From positions 1 through 64,000 of the IMG/VR virus record IMGVR_UViG_3300031251_000004: a stretch of 64,000 bases of DNA, one strand, 5' to 3'. The stretch comes from a virus. Made by a program: the position numbers and the translations under genes. The notes under the pieces are model-generated. The model searched no databases and had not been told where the DNA came from. It worked only from the letters and a program-made list of their open reading frames with translations. Below, piece by piece: positions 1 through 5,769 of this stretch. Numbering within the stretch: the stretch's first letter is position 1; each line of letters opens with the position of its first letter.

Positions 1-89
1 TATGCGAGCATGCGCGCTTCCACACGCAACCTGCTTACTTCCAACGCTTCCAACGTTGTTTGACCCGTTGTCATGACAAGCGCTTTCAT
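1..89 (-). CDS. Partial minus-strand ORF cut by window start
   Basis: The ATG at 89 overlaps the TGA of the small upstream gene (ATGA). The frame stays open to base 1, giving 29 residues that begin MKALVMTTGQ. The C-terminus lies outside the window. No family is recognised. The tight overlap suggests translational coupling with the 27-residue ORF before it. Confidence 0.5.
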   Translation of the reverse strand, partial: MKALVMTTGQTTLEALEVSRLRVEARMLA

Positions 90-169
90 CGGCTCACCAT
101 GTAGTAAACAAGAAACATCCAACCACACCACGCTAATACATGTGGGGTAATGTATGCAATCTTAGACAT
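86..169 (-). CDS. Very small predicted membrane protein (27 aa)
   Basis: This is a 27-residue ORF preceded by a strong Shine-Dalgarno (AAAGGAGA, 6 bases before ATG). It lies downstream of a conserved leader stem-loop. Residues 11-24 are hydrophobic and aromatic (VLAWCGWMFLVYYM), consistent with one membrane-spanning helix, followed by VSR. Its stop overlaps the next start. The ribosome-binding site and conserved leader argue that it is translated. The function is unknown. Confidence 0.5.
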   Translation of the reverse strand: MSKIAYITPHVLAWCGWMFLVYYMVSR

Positions 170-197
170 TGCAGTCTCCTTTGCTGAATTATCCAAC

Positions 198-229
198 AAT
201 ATCCTACACATATGACTGTATAGGATATT
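198..229 (-). promoter_or_regulatory. Conserved leader stem-loop, copy 1
   Basis: Read on the minus strand: TCTGCTAATATCC, a variable loop containing TCATA, then GGATATTGTTGG. It begins about 17 bases after the stop of the 247-750 gene and ends before the Shine-Dalgarno of the 27-residue gene. TGCTAATAT resembles an extended -10 promoter hexamer lying on the 5' arm of the stem. The same layout occurs at 1138, 2098 and, in diverged form, 2748. Confidence 0.6.
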
Positions 230-246
230 AGCAGATACGTCAGTTA

Positions 247-750
247 TTAGTAGCCTAATGCACGAGCCCAGCGACTAACACCCACCATGTCGGTTCCGAA
301 GAACTTTTTAGCGATTGACTCGGCAAAGGTATTCAATTCCTTTTTCCACGGATCCGTACCAAGTGCGATATCTGCCATAACTGGCATACACTGGTCGCCT
401 GCTTTCCGACGACCGTGGAAACATGCAAGCCTATGCACGTATGTAGCACGACGTAGGTTCCTATCGTTGCTCTGAAAGGCTTTCGTACTTGTCATCGTTG
501 ACCGCATACGGTACTTATCGCCCTTACCAGTAGTCATAAGTGATGTAATCGCCTCGTAGTCAGGCTCAGCGAAGAAGCCTTCGCCCTTACAGCCATTGCA
601 GACTTCCCACTTGTCGGGATATGTAGTCCCTTCGTATGTGAATCCCGCACGGAAGTTCTTTTTCTCACCTTTGCACCGAGTGCAAGGACGAGGCTCAGCA
701 TGTATGCTGATGTCTGGAACCATTCCTTCTTCTTCGTCGTAATCGTACAT
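247..750 (-). CDS. Zinc-finger hypothetical protein, DnaJ-like cysteine motifs
   Basis: This is a 167-residue protein with a good ribosome-binding site (GGAGG, 7 bases before ATG). Residues 23-26 (CTRC) and 51-54 (CNGC), each followed by KGE, form a pair of CxxC knuckles. They resemble a single zinc site of the DnaJ cysteine-rich domain (CxxCxGxG type). The N-terminus is acidic (YDYDEEE) and the C-terminal two thirds are basic and unassigned. A nucleic-acid or protein-binding role is an inference from the zinc knuckle only. It follows the 52-residue gene by about 15 bases. Confidence 0.6.
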   Translation of the reverse strand: MYDYDEEEGMVPDISIHAEPRPCTRCKGEKKNFRAGFTYEGTTYPDKWEVCNGCKGEGFFAEPDYEAITSLMTTGKGDKYRMRSTMTSTKAFQSNDRNLRRATYVHRLACFHGRRKAGDQCMPVMADIALGTDPWKKELNTFAESIAKKFFGTDMVGVSRWARALGY

Positions 751-765
751 GTGTGTTTCCTCCGC

Positions 766-924
766 TTATCGCTTGACTTTGCGTAGTTGTCTACGAACCA
801 GAGCACATACCACATCTTGTAGGCTAAGCCACATCATGTAGTTAGTTTCGTTCGGATTCTTCTTATACGCTTGCATACAACTATTAGCATGTTCGCGCAT
901 GATATGAATGATGTTATCTTGCAT
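766..924 (-). CDS. Small hypothetical protein (52 aa)
   Basis: The start is placed at the ATG at 924. It overlaps the upstream TAA stop as TAATG and has GGA seven bases before it, which suggests coupled translation. In-frame alternatives are an ATG at 936 and a GTG at 957. The protein is rich in Met, Asn and Gln with a basic tail (RRQLRKVKR). It is unrecognised and appears to belong to the same transcription unit as its neighbours. Confidence 0.45.
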   Translation of the reverse strand: MQDNIIHIMREHANSCMQAYKKNPNETNYMMWLSLQDVVCALVRRQLRKVKR

Positions 925-1112
925 TACAGGATCCATATTCCAAGTTTCGTCGCACACTTGACCACTTCATCGCCGAATGCAAGAATAGCATCGTTCAACT
1001 TATCGCCGACGACAATGTGTGCGTATTCAAGCACGGCATCCGATGAAAGGAAAAGACTTCCGTTGTCGGATACAACGCATTGTGCTAGTAGATATGCGCT
1101 AATGGGGTTCAT
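924..1112 (-). CDS. Small hypothetical protein (62 aa)
   Basis: It starts at the ATG at 1112, preceded by a very strong Shine-Dalgarno (CAGGAGGT, 7 bases). The second copy of the conserved leader stem-loop lies just upstream. An in-frame extension to 1340 is possible but crosses that leader, so the short form is preferred. The sequence (MNPISAYLLA..., ending KLGIWIL) has no recognised motif. Function unknown. Confidence 0.55.
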   Translation of the reverse strand: MNPISAYLLAQCVVSDNGSLFLSSDAVLEYAHIVVGDKLNDAILAFGDEVVKCATKLGIWIL

Positions 1113-1137
1113 TGTCTTACCTCCTGAATTGTCCAAC

Positions 1138-1166
1138 AATATCCCACACTTGTCATATGGGATATT
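1138..1166 (-). promoter_or_regulatory. Conserved leader stem-loop, copy 2
   Basis: It sits about 10 bases after the stop of the 1177-1506 gene and just before the Shine-Dalgarno of the 924-1112 gene. The minus strand reads GCTGACATGTCTGCTAATATCCC, loop, GGGATATTGTTGG. Relative to copy 1 the stem pair TCCTA/TAGGA is replaced by TCCCA/TGGGA. That is a compensatory change supporting a selected hairpin. Confidence 0.6.
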
Positions 1167-1176
1167 AGCAGACATG

Positions 1177-1506
1177 TCAGCCAGTTGGAATGATTGTATT
1201 GCGATCGTTCTCATATCGCGTATACTCGTACTTCGGCTCACGAAGTATACTTTGCACCTTGCCGTCCCCCTCGTAGCATTCCACGCATGTATCCGGGCGA
1301 CGATCTTCTTTGGGAGAACACATGATAGAGAACTCCACATGGCATTCCATACATGTATGCTTGTAGAGCTGAGGTGTCATGTAGGTGTCGAGCACAATGT
1401 CTGCAAGTTTGCGCAGATCGTCCCGCAATGTAAGCAGATCGACCGCCTGTGAGTCCATGAGGGCAGCGACATACCTTTTGAGTGCAATTCGTTTACCAAT
1501 ATCCAT
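1177..1506 (-). CDS. CxxC zinc-knuckle hypothetical protein
   Basis: The start is set at the ATG at 1506 because GAGGAGGT lies 8 bases upstream. The longer ORF from 1524 lacks such a site. The protein has 109 residues. Two cysteine pairs, CMEC around residues 52-55 and CVEC around 74-77, look like a single zinc ribbon. A charged C-terminus follows. A degenerate hairpin (CCTCATGTG/CATATGGGG, 1527-1550) occupies its leader in place of the conserved element. Function unknown. Confidence 0.55.
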   Translation of the reverse strand: MDIGKRIALKRYVAALMDSQAVDLLTLRDDLRKLADIVLDTYMTPQLYKHTCMECHVEFSIMCSPKEDRRPDTCVECYEGDGKVQSILREPKYEYTRYENDRNTIIPTG

Positions 1507-1526
1507 TGTCGTATACCTCCTCACAA

Positions 1527-1550
1527 CCCCATATGATTACTCACATGAGG
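1527..1550 (-). promoter_or_regulatory. Degenerate leader hairpin
   Basis: The minus strand reads CCTCATGTG, a six-base loop, then CATATGGGG. All nine positions pair if G-U is allowed. It is placed like the conserved leader stem-loops, directly before a strong Shine-Dalgarno, but it lacks the TCTGCTAATATCC prefix. Confidence 0.35.
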
Positions 1551-1613
1551 CTGTATGTAGGATATGACACTTTCTCTGGGGGCGATCAATACTTTTCCCC
1601 CTAATAAGACCAC

Positions 1614-2063
1614 TTATCGGTTAAGGCAGGACGTATCCACACAAGGGTTAGGATCGTGCGACTTGCGGTTGAACCTTCCTGCTTTGACTTCACCCTCCCA
1701 CTGTTCCCACCAATCTCCCCCATCCGATGACAGCTTGTCCACATTGACCCACCGAGAATCCCTGCCTGCGGCATGTAGTTCCTGTAGACCTACCAGAGCA
1801 CCATTCTCCACAAAGAGACAGAAGGTGCGATTGCTCTCACAATCCGTGACGACGTGTTCCATTGTCTTACTTTTCAGGGTGTTGACACTCAATTCTTTTC
1901 GCACCTTATCCCGTAAGGTATTCAAGTTAGCAATGCCCTTTTTCATTGTGGCAATCAGTTTAGTAGCGCCGGAATCTTTGATTGTTTCCAGCGTTTCGTT
2001 AGCTTCCACAATACGTTGCATAAGCGCACCTTGTAGGATAAAGAGTTCTTGACGAGTAAACAT
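1614..2063 (-). CDS. Hypothetical protein, predicted helical N-terminus
   Basis: This is a 149-residue protein with the Shine-Dalgarno AAAGGAC 6 bases before ATG. The third conserved leader stem-loop lies 35 bases upstream. Residues 1-65 are predicted to be amphipathic helix (LFILQGALMQRIVEANETLE then a Lys-rich stretch). The C-terminal half is Trp/Gly-rich (GGDWWEQWEGEVKAGRF) and may be a small compact domain. No family is recognised. Confidence 0.55.
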   Translation of the reverse strand: MFTRQELFILQGALMQRIVEANETLETIKDSGATKLIATMKKGIANLNTLRDKVRKELSVNTLKSKTMEHVVTDCESNRTFCLFVENGALVGLQELHAAGRDSRWVNVDKLSSDGGDWWEQWEGEVKAGRFNRKSHDPNPCVDTSCLNR

Positions 2064-2097
2064 GCCGTTGTCCTTTCATTGTATGAAAAACCCCAAC

Positions 2098-2129
2098 AAT
2101 ATCCCATACCTATGACAGTGTGGGATATT
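2098..2129 (-). promoter_or_regulatory. Conserved leader stem-loop, copy 3
   Basis: The minus strand reads TCTGCTAATATCCCACAC, the loop TGTCATAG, then GTATGGGATATTGTTGG. It is positioned between the stop of the 2156-2695 gene and the start of the 1614-2063 gene. It has a 12-bp stem with one wobble and the shared TCATA loop. Confidence 0.6.
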
Positions 2130-2155
2130 AGCAGAGCCGTTCTTACTTGTGTGGC

Positions 2156-2695
2156 TTAGACAGACAGTGGGATGGCAATGTGCGACACGTTCTTCTGTTT
2201 CGCGATGCTTCGCCCATCGATCTTCAAGCCAAGATCGTGCAGTTTTTTGACCATGACACTCGGGTTAGACGTGCCAAGGATGCCTTGCAACGCTTCCACT
2301 GGCACCTTTGCCGTAGCATCGAACGCGCCCAAACGAGCCTTCAAGCTCGCACTAAGAGCATCGTACTCTGCCTTTTCCGCACGCGCCGTTGCCATGTAGG
2401 TTTCGAGCACCTTGCTGAGTGCATGTCGCACCTTCTGCTCGGCTTCGTTCTTCGCGCGTTGCTGTACCGTTGCAAGTGCGTTGATTGCCCGCACACACAC
2501 GGAGCCGATCTGGTCGAATGTAAGCGTCTCGAAGCTCGTCGGCAGATGCTCACCCTTGCCGGCATCCCAGCACAAGGTGTGCAAGGTGCGCAGGCATTCG
2601 GTGATGGTAGCAATCTGCTCACCGTTCAGCACCTTTGCCGTCTTGGTGGTCTCTTGTGCGACAGCGGCGACAGTTGCGGTATTGATGGTATCCAT
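2156..2695 (-). CDS. Hypothetical protein, mainly helical (179 aa)
   Basis: The start is set at the ATG at 2695, which has the Shine-Dalgarno TAGGAGAT 8 bases upstream. The in-frame extension to 2788 crosses the leader element. The protein is Ala-rich and probably helical: residues 75-125 form a long charged helix (KNEAEQKVRHALSKV...). The C-terminal segment has alternating hydrophobic residues (LHDLGLKIDGRSIAKQ). It is unrecognised. It is the largest gene of the GC-rich block, and its codons are much richer in G and C than those of genes after 5149. Confidence 0.55.
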   Translation of the reverse strand: MDTINTATVAAVAQETTKTAKVLNGEQIATITECLRTLHTLCWDAGKGEHLPTSFETLTFDQIGSVCVRAINALATVQQRAKNEAEQKVRHALSKVLETYMATARAEKAEYDALSASLKARLGAFDATAKVPVEALQGILGTSNPSVMVKKLHDLGLKIDGRSIAKQKNVSHIAIPLSV

Positions 2696-2747
2696 GTGGG
2701 TGTATCTCCTATGTTGTGTTGTTTGACCTTCGAGCTTATTGCCCGAC

Positions 2748-2779
2748 AATGTATGCAAGACTATGATCTTACACACATT
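2748..2779 (-). promoter_or_regulatory. Conserved leader stem-loop, copy 4 (diverged)
   Basis: The minus strand reads TCTGCTAATGTGTGTAAG, the loop ATCATAG, then CTTGCATACATTGTCGG. The TCTGCTAAT prefix, the TCATA loop and the terminal ATTGTYGG are kept. Most stem bases have changed on both sides and pairing is preserved (10 of 12 pairs), the strongest evidence that structure is selected. Confidence 0.55.
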
Positions 2780-2795
2780 AGCAGACACTCAAGCC

Positions 2796-2984
2796 TTACA
2801 GGATGAAGCTCTTTTCAGTGTATTCTTTCGTCTTAGCTCGTTTCCCGCTAAGTCTCTTGGTAGCCTTGCCGCTCATTCCTACCCTATGCGTCATATGGTA
2901 GCGAATGTCCCGTATCTGCTTACTTGTGAGTGCCTTGCAGACTTCGCAAAGGCAATTGCTTGATTGTAGAATTAGACACTTCAT
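2796..2984 (-). CDS. Small basic hypothetical protein (62 aa)
   Basis: The ATG at 2984 follows directly after the TGA of the 41-residue ORF, with GGGTGGA as a plausible ribosome-binding site. Two cysteines (CLCEVC, residues 11-16) precede a strongly basic C-terminal half (KATKRLSGKRAKTKEYTEKS). Nucleic-acid binding is possible on charge alone. No family is recognised. Confidence 0.45.
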   Translation of the reverse strand: MKCLILQSSNCLCEVCKALTSKQIRDIRYHMTHRVGMSGKATKRLSGKRAKTKEYTEKSFIL

Positions 2985-3110
2985 TCATCCACCCTTGTGC
3001 AGCCATCGGCTACTTGTAAACGTATGCCGTAGTTTCTTGCTCGGGCGCACACCACCTTTCCAGTGTGCTACATGTGCTCTCTTGAAGGTTAGCCGTTTCT
3101 TCTTTGCCAC
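2985..3110 (-). CDS. Very basic 41-residue ORF with GTG start
   Basis: A GTG at 3110 is preceded by GGAG at 5 bases. Codons run to a TGA that abuts the next ATG. The protein begins VAKKKRLTFKRAHVAHW and is about one third Lys, Arg or His, with three Trp/Gly-rich turns, consistent with an RNA- or DNA-binding peptide. Upstream hairpins at 3132-3174 sit in its leader. No ATG is available in frame before the preceding TAG. Confidence 0.4.
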   Translation of the reverse strand: MAKKKRLTFKRAHVAHWKGGVRPSKKLRHTFTSSRWLHKGG

Positions 3111-3131
3111 CTTGGCTCCGATCTCTTCAGT

Positions 3132-3174
3132 GTGCGCCTAACGCACATACCGCCCTAACAGTGTTAGGAGCGGT
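3132..3174 (-). promoter_or_regulatory. Two leader hairpins upstream of the 41-aa ORF
   Basis: The first is GTGCG-TTAGG-CGCAC (3132-3146). The second is ACCGC-CCTAAC-AGT-GTTAGG-A-GCGGT (3149-3174), eleven pairs with one bulged base. They lie in the leader of the small basic gene, but their sequence is not that of the TCTGCTAATATCC family. Confidence 0.4.
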
Positions 3175-4450
3175 TTCGATCTTGCCGACGTTGTTAGCGT
3201 CTAGCCGGTATAGGCTACTTGTGATAGCCGTATGGTATAGTATTAGATTGTGGTATTATCTGCTTTCTTTGCACTCGCGCCTAGCGTTTCTTACTTCCCT
3301 ATCTCGTCGCGCTTTGGCTTACACTATCACTTTCCGCTATCAGAGCCGATAATGTAGTCTAGTTGCTTCCCTTGGGAATACAACGACAACATTGTGGCAT
3401 AAGCGGGGACCATGTAAGACAATCGCCGAACCGTAGAATAAACCTTCTAGGTGCGATATGTCGTATCGTTAGAATAGAGACTGTCTACTAGGTACACTTC
3501 CGATATTAGCGACTTTGCCTTACCTATCTTACCTACAGCGACTAGACCTTACAAGGTCATACCCCAAGGGGTATTGGTCGGCACTGTAGCGGGATAAGGC
3601 TTTCAGACTGCTTGCCAGTCTTCGCCCTGCTAAAACGGGTATTCCGTCGTATGCTCTACCTTAGGCGACATGTGGCAGACCCACACCGTTCTAAGGTTTC
3701 TAACGCTAGTGTAGGAGCTACCTACTTGTTCCGTTTCCCCGCTAGCTACTGCGGGGTGCTATCTAGAGAGAACGGCGGGCTTTGGAATTACTTTAGCCTC
3801 GCGGAAGTCTTTTTTTCTTCCTACCGTTCACTCTCGACAATTAGGGTACATTGCAGGAGGGATGCCAAGCTTTGGGCAGTGCTAACTATATGATATCATT
3901 AGGGCGCCGCTGGCACGGCTTGCACGCTACGCAACGGTTTGCGGTGTGATGATGTGTGTATTGAATGATCTCATAGAGTTAGGAGACAAGAAAGGTTTGC
4001 GGGGTAGGCTACTTTTTGCAGAGTAAGCAGGGATCGCTACCAGGGCGCCCAGCAACGGCTAGGGAAGCGTTAGGGGTGCCACGGGCAAGGCGAGCTAGCA
4101 GGATGCGTCTGGCGCCATTGTGGCGACTGGAAACGGGCATTGCGCCCAGTGGTGCCAGCACTCGAAGGGGAGCTCTGCAAGGATGTGGGATAATGTAGGG
4201 GGCGGGAGCTCCTCGAAGAAGGTAGTAGTTGCTTGGAGCATAGTGTAGGCGGAGGCAAACTGTATGCCAATGTTATGGATCGTTTCTTGAATTAGCAAAG
4301 ACCATGCCAAGGTGCTAGCATGTTTCTTGCAAGGTTCAGGTGGGAGACTTGAATACAGCAGTCGCTGAACATCCTACATACTGAACGGACAGTAAGTGTT
4401 GAACCTATGATCATATAGGTGGGGTGAGCGGTATTGTATGTGGTATGATG
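3175..4450. other. GC-rich hairpin-rich region without a convincing gene
   Basis: No reading frame here combines a ribosome-binding site with plausible protein composition on either strand. Local inverted repeats are frequent: GACCTT-AC-AAGGTC (3545-3558), TACCCC-AA-GGGGTA (3560-3573), CCCCGC-8 bases-GCGGGG (3737-3756), GGGC-ATTGC-GCCC (near 4137) and two GAGCTC-centred repeats about 4160 and 4207. Base composition is clearly richer in G and C than the rest of the window. It may encode a structured RNA or be a control region; neither is shown. Confidence 0.4.
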
Positions 4451-4454
4451 TAGC

Positions 4455-4486
4455 GCTTCGCTTGAGCGAAGCTTTTAGGCTTCGCT
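4455..4486 (+). terminator. Triple GCTTCGCT/AGCGAAGC hairpin with T-run
   Basis: GCTTCGCT-TG-AGCGAAGC is followed by TTTTAG and then a third arm, GCTTCGCT. The first two arms plus TTTT look like a rho-independent terminator on the plus strand. The second and third arms could pair instead, so the site could switch between two structures or act in both directions. No plus-strand gene is seen upstream. Confidence 0.4.
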
Positions 4487-4498
4487 CTAGTATAATAG

Positions 4499-4576
4499 TT
4501 GAGCGATCAAGTGCCGATCATGCTTAGGTCATGTATAGATCATGCTTAGGTGTAGTATGGATCATTGAGCGGTCAA
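4499..4576. repeat. Iteron-like direct repeats
   Basis: GATCATGCTTAGGT occurs at 4516-4529 and 4538-4551, a 22-bp spacing. A third partial GATCATT is at 4560. The set is flanked by TTGAGCGATCAA (4499-4510) and TTGAGCGGTCAA (4565-4576), each itself a TTGA/TCAA inverted repeat. Phased repeats of this kind are typical of protein-binding control regions. Confidence 0.45.
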
Positions 4577-4639
4577 TGTATTACATGTAGGGCGAATAGC
4601 CAGTAGTAAACGTCTCAACTACACTGTCTTACCTGAACA

Positions 4640-5010
4640 GCATGTGGGATGATAGAGGGAGATGTTTGGAATGGTATGGAGGAATTACAGTGGAAACGGG
4701 GGCATAGTTCTTGGGGGTTGTCGGGGATGGTGGGGAGGAGTAGGATAGTTGAATAGGAATAACGATGGGGAAATGTAGGGAGAGGTGGGAGCTGTTCAGG
4801 TGATGTGGTGTAGGGGAGACGGGGAGGGGATGGGAGGAATAATACATTGTGATTGAATGTATTGAAAGATAGGGGAATTGATTACATTGTGGAATAATGT
4901 AAAAGATGTAATATGTTGTAATGAATTGTAGGAAAGGCTGTAGGGTAAGAGGGGGTAATGTAGGGAAACGTCGCGTGATGTGTTGTGGTGTAGGGGGATG
5001 TAGGCGGGCT
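4640..5010 (+). other. Strongly G-rich, C-poor non-coding stretch with G-quadruplex motif
   Basis: The plus strand is dominated by G runs and TGTAGGG-like words. GGGG-AGAC-GGGG-A-GGGG-AT-GGG at 4813-4834 meets the usual intramolecular G-quadruplex pattern with loops of 4, 1 and 2. A looser set of four G runs spans 4698-4735. An open minus-strand frame across it (4629-5039) encodes only Pro/Ser/Thr/His/Tyr low-complexity sequence and is judged a by-product of the skew. Confidence 0.5.
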
Positions 5011-5023
5011 CCCCCAGCTACTA

Positions 5024-5141
5024 AAACGTCCCAAAACAATAATCAAAACATAATCAAAACGTATTATACAGCAATCTCAAACGTATTCTATACAATAGTT
5101 AAAACGTGTTCTATACCACTAATACACAATCAAAACATAAT
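5024..5141. repeat. AT-rich iteron-like repeats beside skew flip
   Basis: AAACGTATTATAC (5057-5069), AAACGTATTCTATAC (5079-5093) and AAACGTGTTCTATAC (5102-5116) repeat every 22-23 bases. A further AAACGT is at 5024. AATCAAAACATAAT flanks them at 5041-5054 and 5128-5141. The plus strand is almost free of G here, the reverse of the preceding stretch. Confidence 0.5.
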
Positions 5142-5148
5142 AACAACA

Positions 5149-5391
5149 CTACATCAACAACATCAACTTATCTAACCGCTCTTCCGTTATCTCCAATGGT
5201 AATAAATAATTCAACACAAAACTTGATTTATACCAATAAATATCATAACAATTATAATCAATAAATGTTCGCTCCTCTGACATATTCCAAGTAATACAAC
5301 TATTATTAAAAATAACTTGATATATATTTTTACCCAATTTACACACACTATTGTTAGGGTTGACTTGTATAAGTCTTTCTAATATATTCAT
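5149..5391 (-). CDS. Small hypothetical protein with DKLMLLM tail
   Basis: This is an 80-residue protein rich in Asn, Tyr and Ile. It ends ITEERLDKLMLLM. That tail resembles the ITEEEADKYR endings of the tandem pair at 8388-8965 and the DKLLLLI endings of other small proteins in this block. Its ATG overlaps the TGA of the upstream gene by 4 bases, so the two are probably co-translated. No known family is recognised. Confidence 0.6.
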   Translation of the reverse strand: MNILERLIQVNPNNSVCKLGKNIYQVIFNNSCITWNMSEERTFIDYNCYDIYWYKSSFVLNYLLPLEITEERLDKLMLLM

Positions 5392-5690
5392 CCTATACTC
5401 AACAACTTCTCTATATCAACCTTATACATCTCAAACTGGGTATTCAATAGATCTTCCGCTGCTTCTCTATATAATATATCATCATTCAATAAAAACTGAA
5501 CCATTGCAATCTTGAACTCTTTTATATTATTCGATATAATATAAACAGTTAATTCATACAGCATATGCTCTTGAATATAAGCATATTGTTCATTCTCTAT
5601 TCTATCATAATGTCTATGTGTTGATATTCCAGCTAGATCTAAATCTTTATCCATAAATCCTTTATTATAATGACATAACATTATAAACAA
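5388..5690 (-). CDS. Small helical hypothetical protein, LLI-tail family
   Basis: This is a 100-residue, mainly helical protein ending YKVDIEKLLSIG. The region ISNNIKEFKIAMVQFLL followed by a second helix can be matched loosely to the N-terminal part of other small proteins here (NDRVKTYIL at 6866, SDRIKVFIV at 9244). No Shine-Dalgarno is seen before the ATG at 5690; the leader is A/T-rich. An internal ATG at 5654 is an alternative start. Function unknown. Confidence 0.55.
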   Translation of the reverse strand: MFIMLCHYNKGFMDKDLDLAGISTHRHYDRIENEQYAYIQEHMLYELTVYIISNNIKEFKIAMVQFLLNDDILYREAAEDLLNTQFEMYKVDIEKLLSIG

Positions 5691-5769
5691 AACATATAAA
5701 AACTTTTATCAATTTCTAATTGGTACCAAAATTACGTTTGGATCTCTATTATTCTTATAAGATATTTCC

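Noticed and set aside
871-1452. A long plus-strand open frame (193 codons)
   Set aside because: It runs antisense to three minus-strand genes that have strong Shine-Dalgarno sites and coupled starts, and the leader elements also point to the minus strand.
2147-2806. A 219-codon plus-strand open frame
   Set aside because: It mirrors the 179-residue minus-strand gene. It is Cys/Arg/Leu-rich, typical of an antisense frame, and has no ribosome-binding site.
3175-3352. Possible extension of the basic 41-residue ORF upstream
   Set aside because: An in-frame TAG lies about 33 bases before the GTG, so no longer protein is possible in this frame.
3612-3893. A 93-codon plus-strand frame in the gene-free stretch
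   Set aside because: There is no Shine-Dalgarno, the composition is not protein-like, and it is interrupted by a strong hairpin (3737-3756). It could not be supported as a gene.
3100-4600. tRNA genes in the GC-rich non-coding region
   Set aside because: I looked for GGTTCGAAT-type T-arms and cloverleaf spacing on both strands and found none that fold. A tRNAscan-SE run would be decisive.
4629-5039. A 136-codon open frame on the minus strand
   Set aside because: Its product is low-complexity Pro/Ser/Thr/His/Tyr and simply mirrors the extreme G-richness of the opposite strand. There is no ribosome-binding site and no domain-like pattern.
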